From Marinosulfonomonas sp. (GTDB taxonomy: Bacteria; Pseudomonadota; Alphaproteobacteria; Rhodobacterales; Rhodobacteraceae): DNA of 11,890 nucleotides. Each line of letters opens with the position of its first letter. The stretch's first letter is position 1. The DNA lies in the NCBI GenBank assembly GCA_015494385.1, contig WGBJ01000425.1, positions 1 to 11,890 of the forward strand, read 5' to 3'. A program made the translations under genes and the position numbers. Under the pieces are notes generated by a model. That model was not told the DNA's origin and searched no databases. It saw only the letters and a list, made by a program, of their open reading frames with translations. Of the stretch, positions 1 to 7,389 are shown one piece after another.

Positions 1-812
1 AACGCGACCCGCAGGTGGCCTGTTTGCAGGGGCTGCTGGATTTCTACAACCCGCGCACCAACTGGCTGTCGCGCTGTTTTACGGTGGAATATAACACATG
101 GTTTCGTATGTTCCTGCCAGGGCTGGAGCGGCTGGGCTTTGCCGTTCCGCTGGGTGGCACCACGCTGTTTTTCCGCCGCGATGCGCTGGAGAAACTGGGG
201 GGCTGGGATGCGCACAACGTGACCGAAGACGCCGATCTGGGCATCCGTCTAGCGCGGCATGGCTACCGCACCGAAATCGTCCATACAGTGACCGAGGAAG
301 AGGCCAACTGTCGTGCGCTCCCGTGGATCAAACAGCGGTCGCGCTGGTTAAAGGGGTTTGCGATGACATGGGCGGTGCATATGCGCCACCCGTTGAAATT
401 ATACCGCGATCTGGGCGCGCGTAAATTTCTGGGCGTGCAGATCCTGTTCCTTGGCACATGGTTTCAGGCGCTGCTGGCCCCGCTGCTGTGGTCGTTCTGG
501 CTGATCCCGCTGGGGCTGGGCCACCCGATGCTGGCCGTGGTGCCCGCACCCGCGCTGATGACCCTTGGCGCAACCTTTTTGCTGGCCGAGTTCATCACCA
601 TATCTGTCAGTGCCTTTGCGGTGTCGGACACGAAGCATCGCTACCTGATCCCCTGGGTGCCAACGCTGCATTTCTATTACCCGCTGGGCACATTGGCGGC
701 CTACAAGGCGTTTTACGAACTGCTGACCCGCCCGTTCTATTGGGATAAAACCAGCCACGGCATTTTCAAACGCACCGAGGCGCTGGAAACGCCTGCGCTA
801 GAGGATGTCTGA
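1..812 (+). CDS. Family 2 glycosyltransferase, membrane-bound, C-terminal part (5' end outside window)
   Basis: The reading frame is open from the first bases, with RDPQV before the first possible GTG at 15, so the gene starts upstream of the window. Counting residues from that GTG, the sequence has the hallmarks of a processive GT-A glycosyltransferase. GGTTLFFRR (48-55) is followed by the TED triad with a likely catalytic Asp at 72, and by QRSRW (107-111), the Q-x-x-R-W acceptor/product motif of cellulose-synthase-like GT2 enzymes. About three hydrophobic segments follow (roughly 138-168, 171-202, 211-238), as expected for an inner-membrane enzyme that builds or exports a polysaccharide. 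The sugar donor and polymer cannot be read from this fragment. The stop lies inside the convergent GntR gene, overlapping it by 15 bp. The family call is firm; the substrate is unknown. Confidence 0.88.
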   Translation, partial: RDPQVACLQGLLDFYNPRTNWLSRCFTVEYNTWFRMFLPGLERLGFAVPLGGTTLFFRRDALEKLGGWDAHNVTEDADLGIRLARHGYRTEIVHTVTEEEANCRALPWIKQRSRWLKGFAMTWAVHMRHPLKLYRDLGARKFLGVQILFLGTWFQALLAPLLWSFWLIPLGLGHPMLAVVPAPALMTLGATFLLAEFITISVSAFAVSDTKHRYLIPWVPTLHFYYPLGTLAAYKAFYELLTRPFYWDKTSHGIFKRTEALETPALEDV

Positions 813-1457
813 AAACTCCGGCTGACCGGCGTCCAGCTCCAGACGGGTTTCAAACGCCTTGGAGATATGGGTTTTCAGCGCCGCATAGGCCGCATCGCCA
901 TCGCCGTTTTCAATCGCGGTGACAATCGCGTCATGTTCGGCCAATGACCCTTCGCCGCGACCCTCGACCGCCAGTGACGTGGTGGCCAGCAACGCCATTG
1001 TGCGATGCACAAGGTCCAGTTGCAGCACCAGATAGCGGTTGTGCGAGGCCAGATGGATCTGTTTGTGAAACCGCCGGTTGGCCCGTGACAATGCTTCGGG
1101 ATCATCCACCAGTTTGCGATCATCCTCGACCATTTTGCGCAGCACGCGCACCTCTTCCGGTGCGGCATGTTGGGCCGCCAGACGCGCCGCCAGCCCCTCG
1201 AGTTCGGAGCGCACCGCATAGAGTTCGGCCAGTTGGTTATGGTCCAGTGACGCCACAATCAGGCTGCGCCCGTCACGGATCAAGAGCGCCTGCGTTTCCA
1301 GCCGTTGCAGCGCCTCGCGGATCGGGGTGCGCGATACGCCGAACCGCTCGGCCAGCTCGCTTTCTACCAGACGGCTGCCGGGTTTATAGACCCCCACATC
1401 AATCGCTTCCAGGATCAGCCCGTAGGCGTCTTTGTTCTGGGGCCGTATCTCGCTCAT
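798..1457 (-). CDS. GntR family transcriptional regulator, FCD (FadR/VanR-type) domain
   Basis: This 219-residue protein has an N-terminal winged helix-turn-helix. The region PGSRLVESELAERFGVSRTP (26-45), followed by IREALQRLE, is the classic GntR signature. An all-helical FCD ligand-binding domain covers about 75-210. Members normally bind a small carboxylic acid and often a metal. His131 (in RRFHKQIH), His175 (in AEHDAI) and His197 (in KTHI) match the usual metal-binding histidines. The usual Asp four residues before the first His is Asn127 here. An upstream GGAGAC sits about 7 nt before the ATG. The gene diverges from the nucleotidase gene and overlaps the end of the glycosyltransferase gene. 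Its effector and targets are unknown; the neighbours give no obvious catabolic pathway, so it may act elsewhere or on itself. Confidence 0.9.
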   Translation of the reverse strand: MSEIRPQNKDAYGLILEAIDVGVYKPGSRLVESELAERFGVSRTPIREALQRLETQALLIRDGRSLIVASLDHNQLAELYAVRSELEGLAARLAAQHAAPEEVRVLRKMVEDDRKLVDDPEALSRANRRFHKQIHLASHNRYLVLQLDLVHRTMALLATTSLAVEGRGEGSLAEHDAIVTAIENGDGDAAYAALKTHISKAFETRLELDAGQPEFSDIL

Positions 1458-1473
1458 TGTTTGTCTCCGAAAC

Positions 1474-1513
1474 TGATTGCACGCACCCTAATCCCGCGAC
1501 GCCCCTGCAATCA
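1474..1513. promoter_or_regulatory. Spaced inverted repeat in the GntR/nucleotidase divergent gap
   Basis: Perfect 8-bp arms TGATTGCA (1474-1481) and TGCAATCA (1506-1513) lie between the divergent GntR and nucleotidase genes. Their centres are 32 bp apart, about three helical turns, which would suit two regulator dimers on one DNA face. An autoregulatory operator for the adjacent GntR protein is plausible but unproven. The core differs from well-known FadR-type operators. Confidence 0.3.
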
Positions 1514-1559
1514 AGCAAATGCGTTGAAACATCCCCCGCCGCACCCTATGGATGGCACT

Positions 1560-2210
1560 ATGGTAGCCAAACGTTTCTCACATGTTCGCCACTGGGTCTT
1601 TGATCTGGACAACACGCTGTATCATCCCAGCGCCCGTCTGTTTGACCAGATCGAGGTGAAGATGACCGAATACGTAATGCAGTCCCTGAATGTGGACCGC
1701 ACCAGGGCGGACCATTTGCGCCGTCATTACTGGCACACCTACGGCACCACGCTGGCCGGTCTGATGCGTGAACATGATGTCGATCCGGCGCCCTATCTGA
1801 CCCATGTGCATGAAATCTCGCTTGAGCATCTGGAACGCGACGACGCACTTGCTGCCGCTATCCGTGCGCTGCCCGGACGCAAGATTGTCTATACCAATGG
1901 CTCGGCCCCTTACGGTGAACGGGTGCTTGAGGCGCGCGGGCTGGCGGGGGTGTTTGATGCGGTTTACGGGGTTGAGCATGCGGGGTTCCATCCAAAACCG
2001 GATCGTGCGGCGTTTGAGGCGGTGTTTGCAACAGACGGGGTGGACCCGACAACCGGCGCGATGTTCGAGGATGACACCCGCAATCTGGCTGTGCCGCACG
2101 ATATGGGAATGCAATGTGTCCATGTCGCGCCGGAACCATCCGAGCCGGCCCCGCATATCCACCATCACACCGATGATCTGACGGATTTTCTGCAAACTTT
2201 GCGTAAATAG
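1560..2210 (+). CDS. Pyrimidine 5'-nucleotidase, HAD superfamily (SDT1/YjjG-like)
   Basis: This 216-residue cytoplasmic HAD-fold phosphatase carries all four catalytic motifs. Motif I is WVFDLDNTLY with nucleophile Asp15 and acid/base Asp17. Motif II is YTNGS (Thr112). Motif III is Lys146 in HPKPD. Motif IV is FEDDTRN (Asp171/Asp172). A helical cap inserted after motif I (about 20-100), with the segment HYWHTYGTTLAGLM, is typical of the pyrimidine 5'-nucleotidase subgroup, which dephosphorylates UMP/CMP-like nucleotides or removes damaged ones. The open frame extends to 1305, but that part runs through the GntR gene and its promoter, so it is not credible. ATG 1560 has a weak upstream GGATGG and gives the usual family N-terminus; ATG 1548 (four more residues) is the alternative. 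The tail has a small His cluster (His199, His201-203). The exact substrate is inferred from the family. Confidence 0.88.
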   Translation: MVAKRFSHVRHWVFDLDNTLYHPSARLFDQIEVKMTEYVMQSLNVDRTRADHLRRHYWHTYGTTLAGLMREHDVDPAPYLTHVHEISLEHLERDDALAAAIRALPGRKIVYTNGSAPYGERVLEARGLAGVFDAVYGVEHAGFHPKPDRAAFEAVFATDGVDPTTGAMFEDDTRNLAVPHDMGMQCVHVAPEPSEPAPHIHHHTDDLTDFLQTLRK

Positions 2211-2303
2211 ATGCGGCAATTTGGCACTGGGTGAAAATACACATCGTATCTTTACCCTTTCCCCGTCATATACCGCAGCCAGAGCGCAAACAGGAGAATC
2301 CCG

Positions 2304-2531
2304 ATGGACATGAGCCACACCCCCGCGACAGCGGACGATACATTTGAAACTGTAACTGAAAAAGACGTGGCCGATAAGCGGGCGACAAATCTGACTTACG
2401 CAGGGATCGTTGCCATCCTTGGCGGTTGGATCGCATCCAGTGCCCTGTTCGGCCTTGCCGGTTTTATTTTCCCCGCTGTGGCCGCTGTTCCGGTGATCTT
2501 TGTGATCATGGTGCTGCTGACACTGGGCTAG
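2304..2531 (+). CDS. Small two-helix membrane protein, function unknown
   Basis: This 75-residue ORF has a good ribosome binding site (AGGAGA at 2292-2297, 6 nt before the ATG) and codon use like its neighbours, so it is probably real. Residues 1-28 are polar and acidic (TFETVTEKDVADKR). Two hydrophobic stretches follow, roughly 30-50 and 53-74, separated by little more than GLAG, giving a hairpin-like pair of membrane helices with a very short C-terminus. Residue 3 is a second possible Met start. I do not recognise the family. It resembles small accessory membrane subunits in size, but it does not look like the single-helix aa3 oxidase subunit IV. It stands alone between the nucleotidase gene and a repeat element. 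Confidence 0.72.
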   Translation: MDMSHTPATADDTFETVTEKDVADKRATNLTYAGIVAILGGWIASSALFGLAGFIFPAVAAVPVIFVIMVLLTLG

Positions 2532-2565
2532 AAATACGGGGCACGCTTTGCCCTTCTTCTTGCCA

Positions 2566-2681
2566 TAGAGCATGTCGCACCAAATCGAATTCACCGCCCA
2601 GACCGAACGCATTCGCTTGCGCGAACGCTGCCTCGGTCGGGTCGGCGAATGCTCGAATCCGATCAGGTGCGACACGCTCTA
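2566..2681. repeat. 116-bp MITE-like palindromic element with 27-bp terminal inverted repeats
   Basis: The ends 2566-2592 and 2655-2681 are inverted copies that match at 23 of 27 positions; the outer parts read TAGAGC(A/G)TGTCGCACC. The interior is also partly self-complementary: GCATTCGC around 2609-2616 pairs with GCGAACGC around 2621-2628 across a TTGC loop. The whole unit could therefore fold as one long imperfect hairpin or cruciform. There is no coding capacity and no clear target-site duplication. It fills the gap between two convergent genes. A non-autonomous transposable element or dispersed palindromic repeat is the best reading; copy number cannot be seen from one window. Confidence 0.6.
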
Positions 2682-2689
2682 AATACCTC

Positions 2690-2730
2690 TGCCGGAGGCA
2701 TGAAAGCTCTCCATCCTCCGGCAAATGTTT
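2690..2730. terminator. Hairpin between convergent genes, likely terminator
   Basis: The 9-bp arms TGCCGGAGG (2690-2698) and CCTCCGGCA (2715-2723) enclose a 16-nt loop. On the plus strand the hairpin is followed by AATGTTTTT, a usable T-tract. On the minus strand it begins about 15 nt after the aminotransferase stop and is followed by GAGGTATTT. It could serve both converging genes. The T-tract is better on the plus strand. Confidence 0.5.
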
Positions 2731-2737
2731 TTCTGGT

Positions 2738-3865
2738 TTACAGAACCTGATCCAGTGCCGCCGTCAGGCGCGCCACGCTGGCATCGACATCATACAGTTT
2801 GTCCAGCCCGAACAGGCCCAGCCGGAAGGATTTGTAATCCGGCCCCTCGTCACATATCAACGGCACACCGGCGGCAATCTGCATGCCAAGGGCGGCGAAT
2901 TTCTTGCCGGTCTGTATCTCGGGATCATCGGTATAGCTGACAACCACCCCCGGTGCGCCGAACCCTTCGGCGGCGACCGATTTGATGCCACGATCGGCCA
3001 GCAACGCCCGCACACGGTTGCCCTGTTCCCATTGCGCATCGCGCAACTTGTCAAAGCCGTAGTCGCGGGTTTCCAGCATGGTGTCGCGGAACGCCTTTAG
3101 CGCATCCGTGGGCATGGTGGCGTGATAGGCATGGCCGCCACCTGTATAGGCCTCCATGATGGTCAGCCATTTGCCCAGATCCAGCGCAAAGCTGGTGGAT
3201 TGGGTTTCCTTGACCCGCGCGTGTGCTGTGTCATTCAACATCACCAGACCGGCGGACGGTTGGGCCGACCAGCCCTTTTGCGGGGCAGAGATCAGCACAT
3301 CGACGCCGGTTTCCTTCATGTCCACCCAGGCACAGCCCGAGGCGATGCAGTCCAGCACGAACAGGCCGCCGTATTCATGCACCGCTGCGCTGACGGCCTT
3401 GAGGTAATCATCCGGCAGGATGATGCCCGAGGCGGTTTCCACATGCGGGGCGAACACCACGTCGGGGCGTTCCTCCTTGATCTTGGCGACCACCTCGTCA
3501 ATCGGGGCGGGGGCAAAGGGGGCATCAGAAGCATTGCCGACCCGCCGTGCCATCATCACGGTTTCGGATGCCGGGATCTGGCCCATTTCGAAAATCTGCG
3601 ACCAACGAAAGGAAAAGAACCCGTTGCGCACCACCAGTGCCTTTTTGCCGGTTGCCAACTGCCGCGCCACAGATTCCATCGCGTAGGTGCCGCCACCGGG
3701 CACGACGACCACATGATCGGCGTTGTAAACATCCTGTAGCGTGGTCGAAATATCGCGCATCACCTGTTGAAAGGCGGCGGACATGTGGTTTAGCGACCGG
3801 TCGGTGAATACGACCGAGAATTCAAGCATGCCATCGGGGTCTACATCGGGCAGAAGGGCTGTCAT
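2738..3865 (-). CDS. Class V PLP-dependent aminotransferase (alanine/serine-glyoxylate type)
   Basis: This 375-residue cytoplasmic fold-type I PLP enzyme is of the class V group. PGGGTYAMESVAR (56-68) forms the phosphate-binding region. LDCIASGCAWVDM (171-183) holds Asp172, which should pair with the pyridine nitrogen. SAPQKGWSAQP (193-203) carries the Schiff-base Lys197. Length and layout fit the alanine-glyoxylate / serine-pyruvate aminotransferase family, which moves an amino group between a small amino acid and glyoxylate or another 2-oxo acid. The exact donor and acceptor cannot be fixed from sequence. AGGAAA lies about 6 nt before the ATG. The gene is downstream of the lrp genes on the same strand, with a 147-bp gap that holds a paired palindrome and a possible operator, so it probably has its own promoter. 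Confidence 0.87.
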   Translation of the reverse strand: MTALLPDVDPDGMLEFSVVFTDRSLNHMSAAFQQVMRDISTTLQDVYNADHVVVVPGGGTYAMESVARQLATGKKALVVRNGFFSFRWSQIFEMGQIPASETVMMARRVGNASDAPFAPAPIDEVVAKIKEERPDVVFAPHVETASGIILPDDYLKAVSAAVHEYGGLFVLDCIASGCAWVDMKETGVDVLISAPQKGWSAQPSAGLVMLNDTAHARVKETQSTSFALDLGKWLTIMEAYTGGGHAYHATMPTDALKAFRDTMLETRDYGFDKLRDAQWEQGNRVRALLADRGIKSVAAEGFGAPGVVVSYTDDPEIQTGKKFAALGMQIAAGVPLICDEGPDYKSFRLGLFGLDKLYDVDASVARLTAALDQVL

Positions 3866-3904
3866 GTGGTTTCCTTTGGTTGTTTATGCCTTGTTACCCC
3901 GCAT

Positions 3905-3923
3905 GGTTTCGCTTGGCAAAACC
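3905..3923. promoter_or_regulatory. Candidate operator upstream of the aminotransferase gene
   Basis: A 19-bp dyad, GGTTTCGC / GCAAAACC with a TTG centre, has arms that match at 7 of 8 positions. It lies about 40 bp upstream of the aminotransferase ATG, where a promoter is expected. A nearby Lrp-type protein is one possible binder. This is inference from symmetry only. Confidence 0.28.
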
Positions 3924-3940
3924 TATCTGCCCATTGCGCG

Positions 3941-4006
3941 GCTGTCCCGCACTTGATGCGGGCCTCTTGACCGTTGCAGAAGGTCCCGCATCAAGTGCGG
4001 GACAGC
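3941..4006. repeat. REP-like paired palindrome, copy 1
   Basis: Two perfect 22-bp inverted arms (3941-3962 and 3985-4006) are separated by 22 nt. Each arm is itself a hairpin: CCCGCA, loop CTTGA, TGCGGG on the left, and CCCGCA, loop TCAAG, TGCGGG on the right. It starts 6 bp after the stop of the first lrp gene. The same architecture, with similar spacer ends (GCCTC and AAGGTCCCG when copy 2 is read on the minus strand), recurs at 7314-7383. Transcribed, it would form two small hairpins or one large one and may stabilise or end the lrp transcript. Confidence 0.75.
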
Positions 4007-4012
4007 GTAGCT

Positions 4013-4468
4013 TCACCCCAATGGTCCCGGCCTGCGTTCTTCGCTTAACAGCACATTGGCCTCGACATCGCCCACGCCGGGCAATGTCATGATACGGCGG
4101 CGCAAGACGCGCTCGAAATCGGAAATGTCGCGGGCCACCACCCGCAGGCGGTAATCGTACATGCCCAGCACATGCTGCACCGATTGCACCTCGGGGATGG
4201 CGGTTACGGCGCGCTCGAAATCTTCTAGGGACACGCGGCCCTTGGTGGCCAGTTTCACCCCCAGAAAGACCGTCACGCCAAAGCCCACGGCTCCGGCATC
4301 CAGCACCATGCGGCGGCCTTTGATGATGCCAGCATCCTGCAACCGTTTGATCCGCCGCCACGTTGCAGGTTGGCTTAGGCCGAAACGCCGGCCCAAGGCT
4401 CCGGCGCTGGTGGTGGCGTCTTTGGCAAGCGCGCGCAGCAAGTTGCGGTCTGTTTTGTCGAGATTCAT
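4013..4468 (-). CDS. Lrp/AsnC family transcriptional regulator (copy A)
   Basis: This 151-residue regulator has an N-terminal helix-turn-helix (DKTDRNLLRALAKDATTS, then recognition helix LSQPATWRRIKRLQDAGII at 31-49). A C-terminal RAM/ActR domain (about 60-145) contains VQHVLGMYDYRLRVVARD, the usual effector-binding and oligomerisation strand-loop. Lrp proteins bind an amino acid and act as octamers or dimers on metabolic genes. The frame is open to 4528, but the family normally begins M-x-LDxxDRxIL, so ATG 4468 is chosen. That ATG overlaps the stop of the possible small ORF upstream (ATGA), suggesting translational coupling; no strong Shine-Dalgarno is visible. It is the same length as copy B, so the two may descend from an old tandem duplication. 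Confidence 0.9.
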   Translation of the reverse strand: MNLDKTDRNLLRALAKDATTSAGALGRRFGLSQPATWRRIKRLQDAGIIKGRRMVLDAGAVGFGVTVFLGVKLATKGRVSLEDFERAVTAIPEVQSVQHVLGMYDYRLRVVARDISDFERVLRRRIMTLPGVGDVEANVLLSEERRPGPLG

Positions 4469-4670
4469 AGCGGGCACCAATGGTAGTTCGTTTTGTGGAA
4501 ATGGCAGTGCCCGACCTGGTGGGCGCATGGTGCAACGAGAGCCGCGAATCTGGACTTGTCTGCTTGACCAATCCCTTCCACTTGATGCAGCGCCGCAAAA
4601 GCGCCCTCCATGGGGAGGTCGGGCGCTGTCATTTTTGCAAAATGACGGGGATGTGTGTCTGATGCTGTGC

Positions 4671-4674
<4 letters not shown>
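4465..4674 (-). CDS. Possible small ORF coupled to both Lrp genes, unknown
   Basis: This 69-codon frame fills the gap between the two lrp genes exactly. Its ATG overlaps the upstream lrp stop (ATGA, 4671-4674) and its stop overlaps the downstream lrp start (ATGA, 4465-4468). Both junctions have the classic layout of translational coupling. The C-terminal third is rich in Cys and His (Cys50, His52, His56, Cys57, His58, His60, His65, Cys67), which could bind a metal. No family is recognised. Against it: by hand count about 58% of codons end in G or C, apparently lower than in neighbouring genes, especially over the first 14 codons, and a terminator-like hairpin lies inside. It may be a genuine small protein or an intergenic region that happens to be open. 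Confidence 0.4.
4597..4627 (-). terminator. Terminator-like hairpin after the upstream Lrp gene
   Basis: Read on the minus strand, arms AGCGCCC and GGGCGCT (4621-4627 and 4600-4606) with a 14-nt loop are followed by TTTT and then G. It lies about 45 nt past the stop of the upstream lrp gene. If it works, it would separate the two lrp transcripts and argue against the small ORF at this place. The T-tract is short. Confidence 0.38.
4628..4646. promoter_or_regulatory. AT-rich palindrome between the Lrp genes
   Basis: Perfect 8-bp arms GTCATTTT and AAAATGAC surround a TGC centre. The AT-rich dyad stands out in GC-rich DNA and is of the size expected for an Lrp-family dimer site. It is about 160 bp upstream of the downstream lrp ATG. 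It also falls inside the possible small ORF. Role inferred only. Confidence 0.33.
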
Positions 4675-6288
<1,614 letters not shown>

Positions 6289-6296
6289 ACCCCTTT

Positions 6297-6329
6297 AAAA
6301 GGCGCCCTGTCTGTCGGGGCGCCTTTTCT
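6297..6329 (+). terminator. Intrinsic terminator of ilvC
   Basis: The arms AAAAGGCGCCC (6297-6307) and GGGCGCCTTTT (6317-6327) form an 11-bp perfect stem with a 9-nt loop, ending in a T-tract. It begins 8 bp after the ilvC stop. The A-rich left flank means it could also stop leftward transcription. Confidence 0.9.
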
Positions 6330-6343
6330 AATCGCGACACCCC

Positions 6344-6389
6344 CGAAATCTTTTAAAGATTTCGTCCTGTTTTCTTTTAAAGAAAACAG
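6344..6389. repeat. Two tandem AT-rich palindromes sharing the core CTTTTAAAG
   Basis: Palindrome 1 (6344-6364) has arms CGAAATCTTT and AAAGATTTCG around one T. Palindrome 2 (6367-6389) has arms CTGTTTTCTTT and AAAGAAAACAG around one T. Both centre on CTTTTAAAG, but their outer arms differ. The centres are 24 bp apart. They lie between the ilvC terminator and the EamA gene start. Either two operator sites or two RNA hairpins in the leader are possible. Confidence 0.6.
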
Positions 6390-6411
6390 CCCCTTAAAGA
6401 GAGTTTTCACT

Positions 6412-7326
6412 ATGCAGGCAAGCCTGGTCAACTGGCTGCGCCTTGGCGCGCTGGGCATCATCTGGGGATCATCCTTTATGGCCGTTACCGTGGCCATTCG
6501 CGGGTTTGGTCCAGTCACGGTGGCTGCCGGACGGATTGCACTGGGGGCGGTTATCCTGCTGTTGCTGGTTCGGCTGATGGGGGTCAAGCTGCCCACCATT
6601 CGCGGATCCGAAGGGCGCAAGGTCTGGCTGGCAGCGCTTGGGTTCGGCATATGCTCGATGGCGTTGCCGTTCTTTTTGCTTAGTTGGGGGCAGGGCTATG
6701 TGACCTCGGGTTTTGCCGGAGTTACCATGGCCGCCGTACCGCTGCTGGTGCTGCCGCTGGCGCATTTTCTGATCAAGGGCGAACAGATGACCGGCCGCAA
6801 GGTGTTCGGTTTTCTGATCGGATTTGCCGGTGTGGTGGTGCTGATTGGTCTGGATGCGTTCAAAAGTAGTGGGCTGGGGCTGGAGCCTTTGGCACGGCTG
6901 GCCTGTTTCGGGGCGGCGGCCTGTTATGCCTTTGGCGGGATCATCACCAAGCTGGCCCCCAAGGTTGACCCGTTTGCCTTTGCCGCTGCGGCCACAACAT
7001 TGGCGGCGCTGATCATTGTGCCAACCGCGGTTCTTCTTGAGGGTATCCCGCAGGAATGGCCATCTATCCCGCTGCTGGCGGTGGTTTTTCTGGGGGTTAT
7101 GCCAACGGCCATGGCCAACCTGTTGCTGGTGTCAATCGTGCGCAGCGCGGGGCCATCGTTTATGTCGCTGGTCAACTATCAGGTGCCGGTCTGGTCGGTG
7201 ATATTCGGCGCATTGTTCCTGTCCGAAGTGCTGCCCGCGCGCACCTATATCGCGCTTGCCTTGATCCTGTCGGGGCTGGCCATCAGCCAACGCTGGAAAA
7301 GGCGCGCCGCGCCGTCCCGGACCTGA
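6412..7326 (+). CDS. EamA/DMT superfamily transporter
   Basis: This 304-residue inner-membrane protein has about ten hydrophobic helices in two EamA repeats. Repeat 1 starts at LGALGIIWGSSFMAVTVAIR (11-30), with the typical WGSSF, and ends near LIGFAGVVVLIGL (135-147). Repeat 2 runs from about LARLACFGAAACYAFGG to LALILSGLAIS (281-291). DMT-family exporters move amino acids, nucleotides or other metabolites out of the cell with a proton gradient; the substrate cannot be told here. A weak GAGAG lies about 8 nt before the ATG. It follows ilvC on the same strand but is separated by that gene's terminator and two palindromes. The last codons (for PSRT and the stop) lie in a REP-like repeat, so the C-terminal end was probably set or altered by repeat insertion. 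Confidence 0.9.
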   Translation: MQASLVNWLRLGALGIIWGSSFMAVTVAIRGFGPVTVAAGRIALGAVILLLLVRLMGVKLPTIRGSEGRKVWLAALGFGICSMALPFFLLSWGQGYVTSGFAGVTMAAVPLLVLPLAHFLIKGEQMTGRKVFGFLIGFAGVVVLIGLDAFKSSGLGLEPLARLACFGAAACYAFGGIITKLAPKVDPFAFAAAATTLAALIIVPTAVLLEGIPQEWPSIPLLAVVFLGVMPTAMANLLLVSIVRSAGPSFMSLVNYQVPVWSVIFGALFLSEVLPARTYIALALILSGLAISQRWKRRAAPSRT

Positions 7327-7383
7327 TCCGGGACCTTTTGCCGGTTTTCCCTTATCCACGAGGCCCCGCATCAAGTGCGGGGC
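7314..7383. repeat. REP-like paired palindrome, copy 2
   Basis: Two hairpin units face each other. Unit 1 (7314-7334) has stem GTCCCGGA / TCCGGGAC with loop CCTGA. Unit 2 (7363-7383) has stem GCCCCGCA / TGCGGGGC with loop TCAAG. The layout matches the copy at 3941-4006, including related spacer ends. Unit 1 contains the stop codon of the EamA gene, and unit 2 ends 6 bp from the glmM stop. Unit 1 is followed by CCTTTTG on the plus strand, so it could also act as a weak terminator between these convergent genes. Confidence 0.75.
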
Positions 7384-7389
7384 AGATCC

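Noticed and set aside
1305..1559. N-terminal extension of the nucleotidase frame
   Set aside because: It would overlap the GntR gene and its promoter, and family members begin just before the FSHV..WVFDLDNT segment.
1578..2675. 365-codon minus-strand frame across the nucleotidase, the small membrane gene and the repeat
   Set aside because: It runs through two supported plus-strand genes and a non-coding palindrome; composition is not protein-like.
2506..2724. 72-codon minus-strand frame over the MITE-like element
   Set aside because: Made almost entirely of the inverted-repeat element and hairpin, with no ribosome binding site or protein-like pattern.
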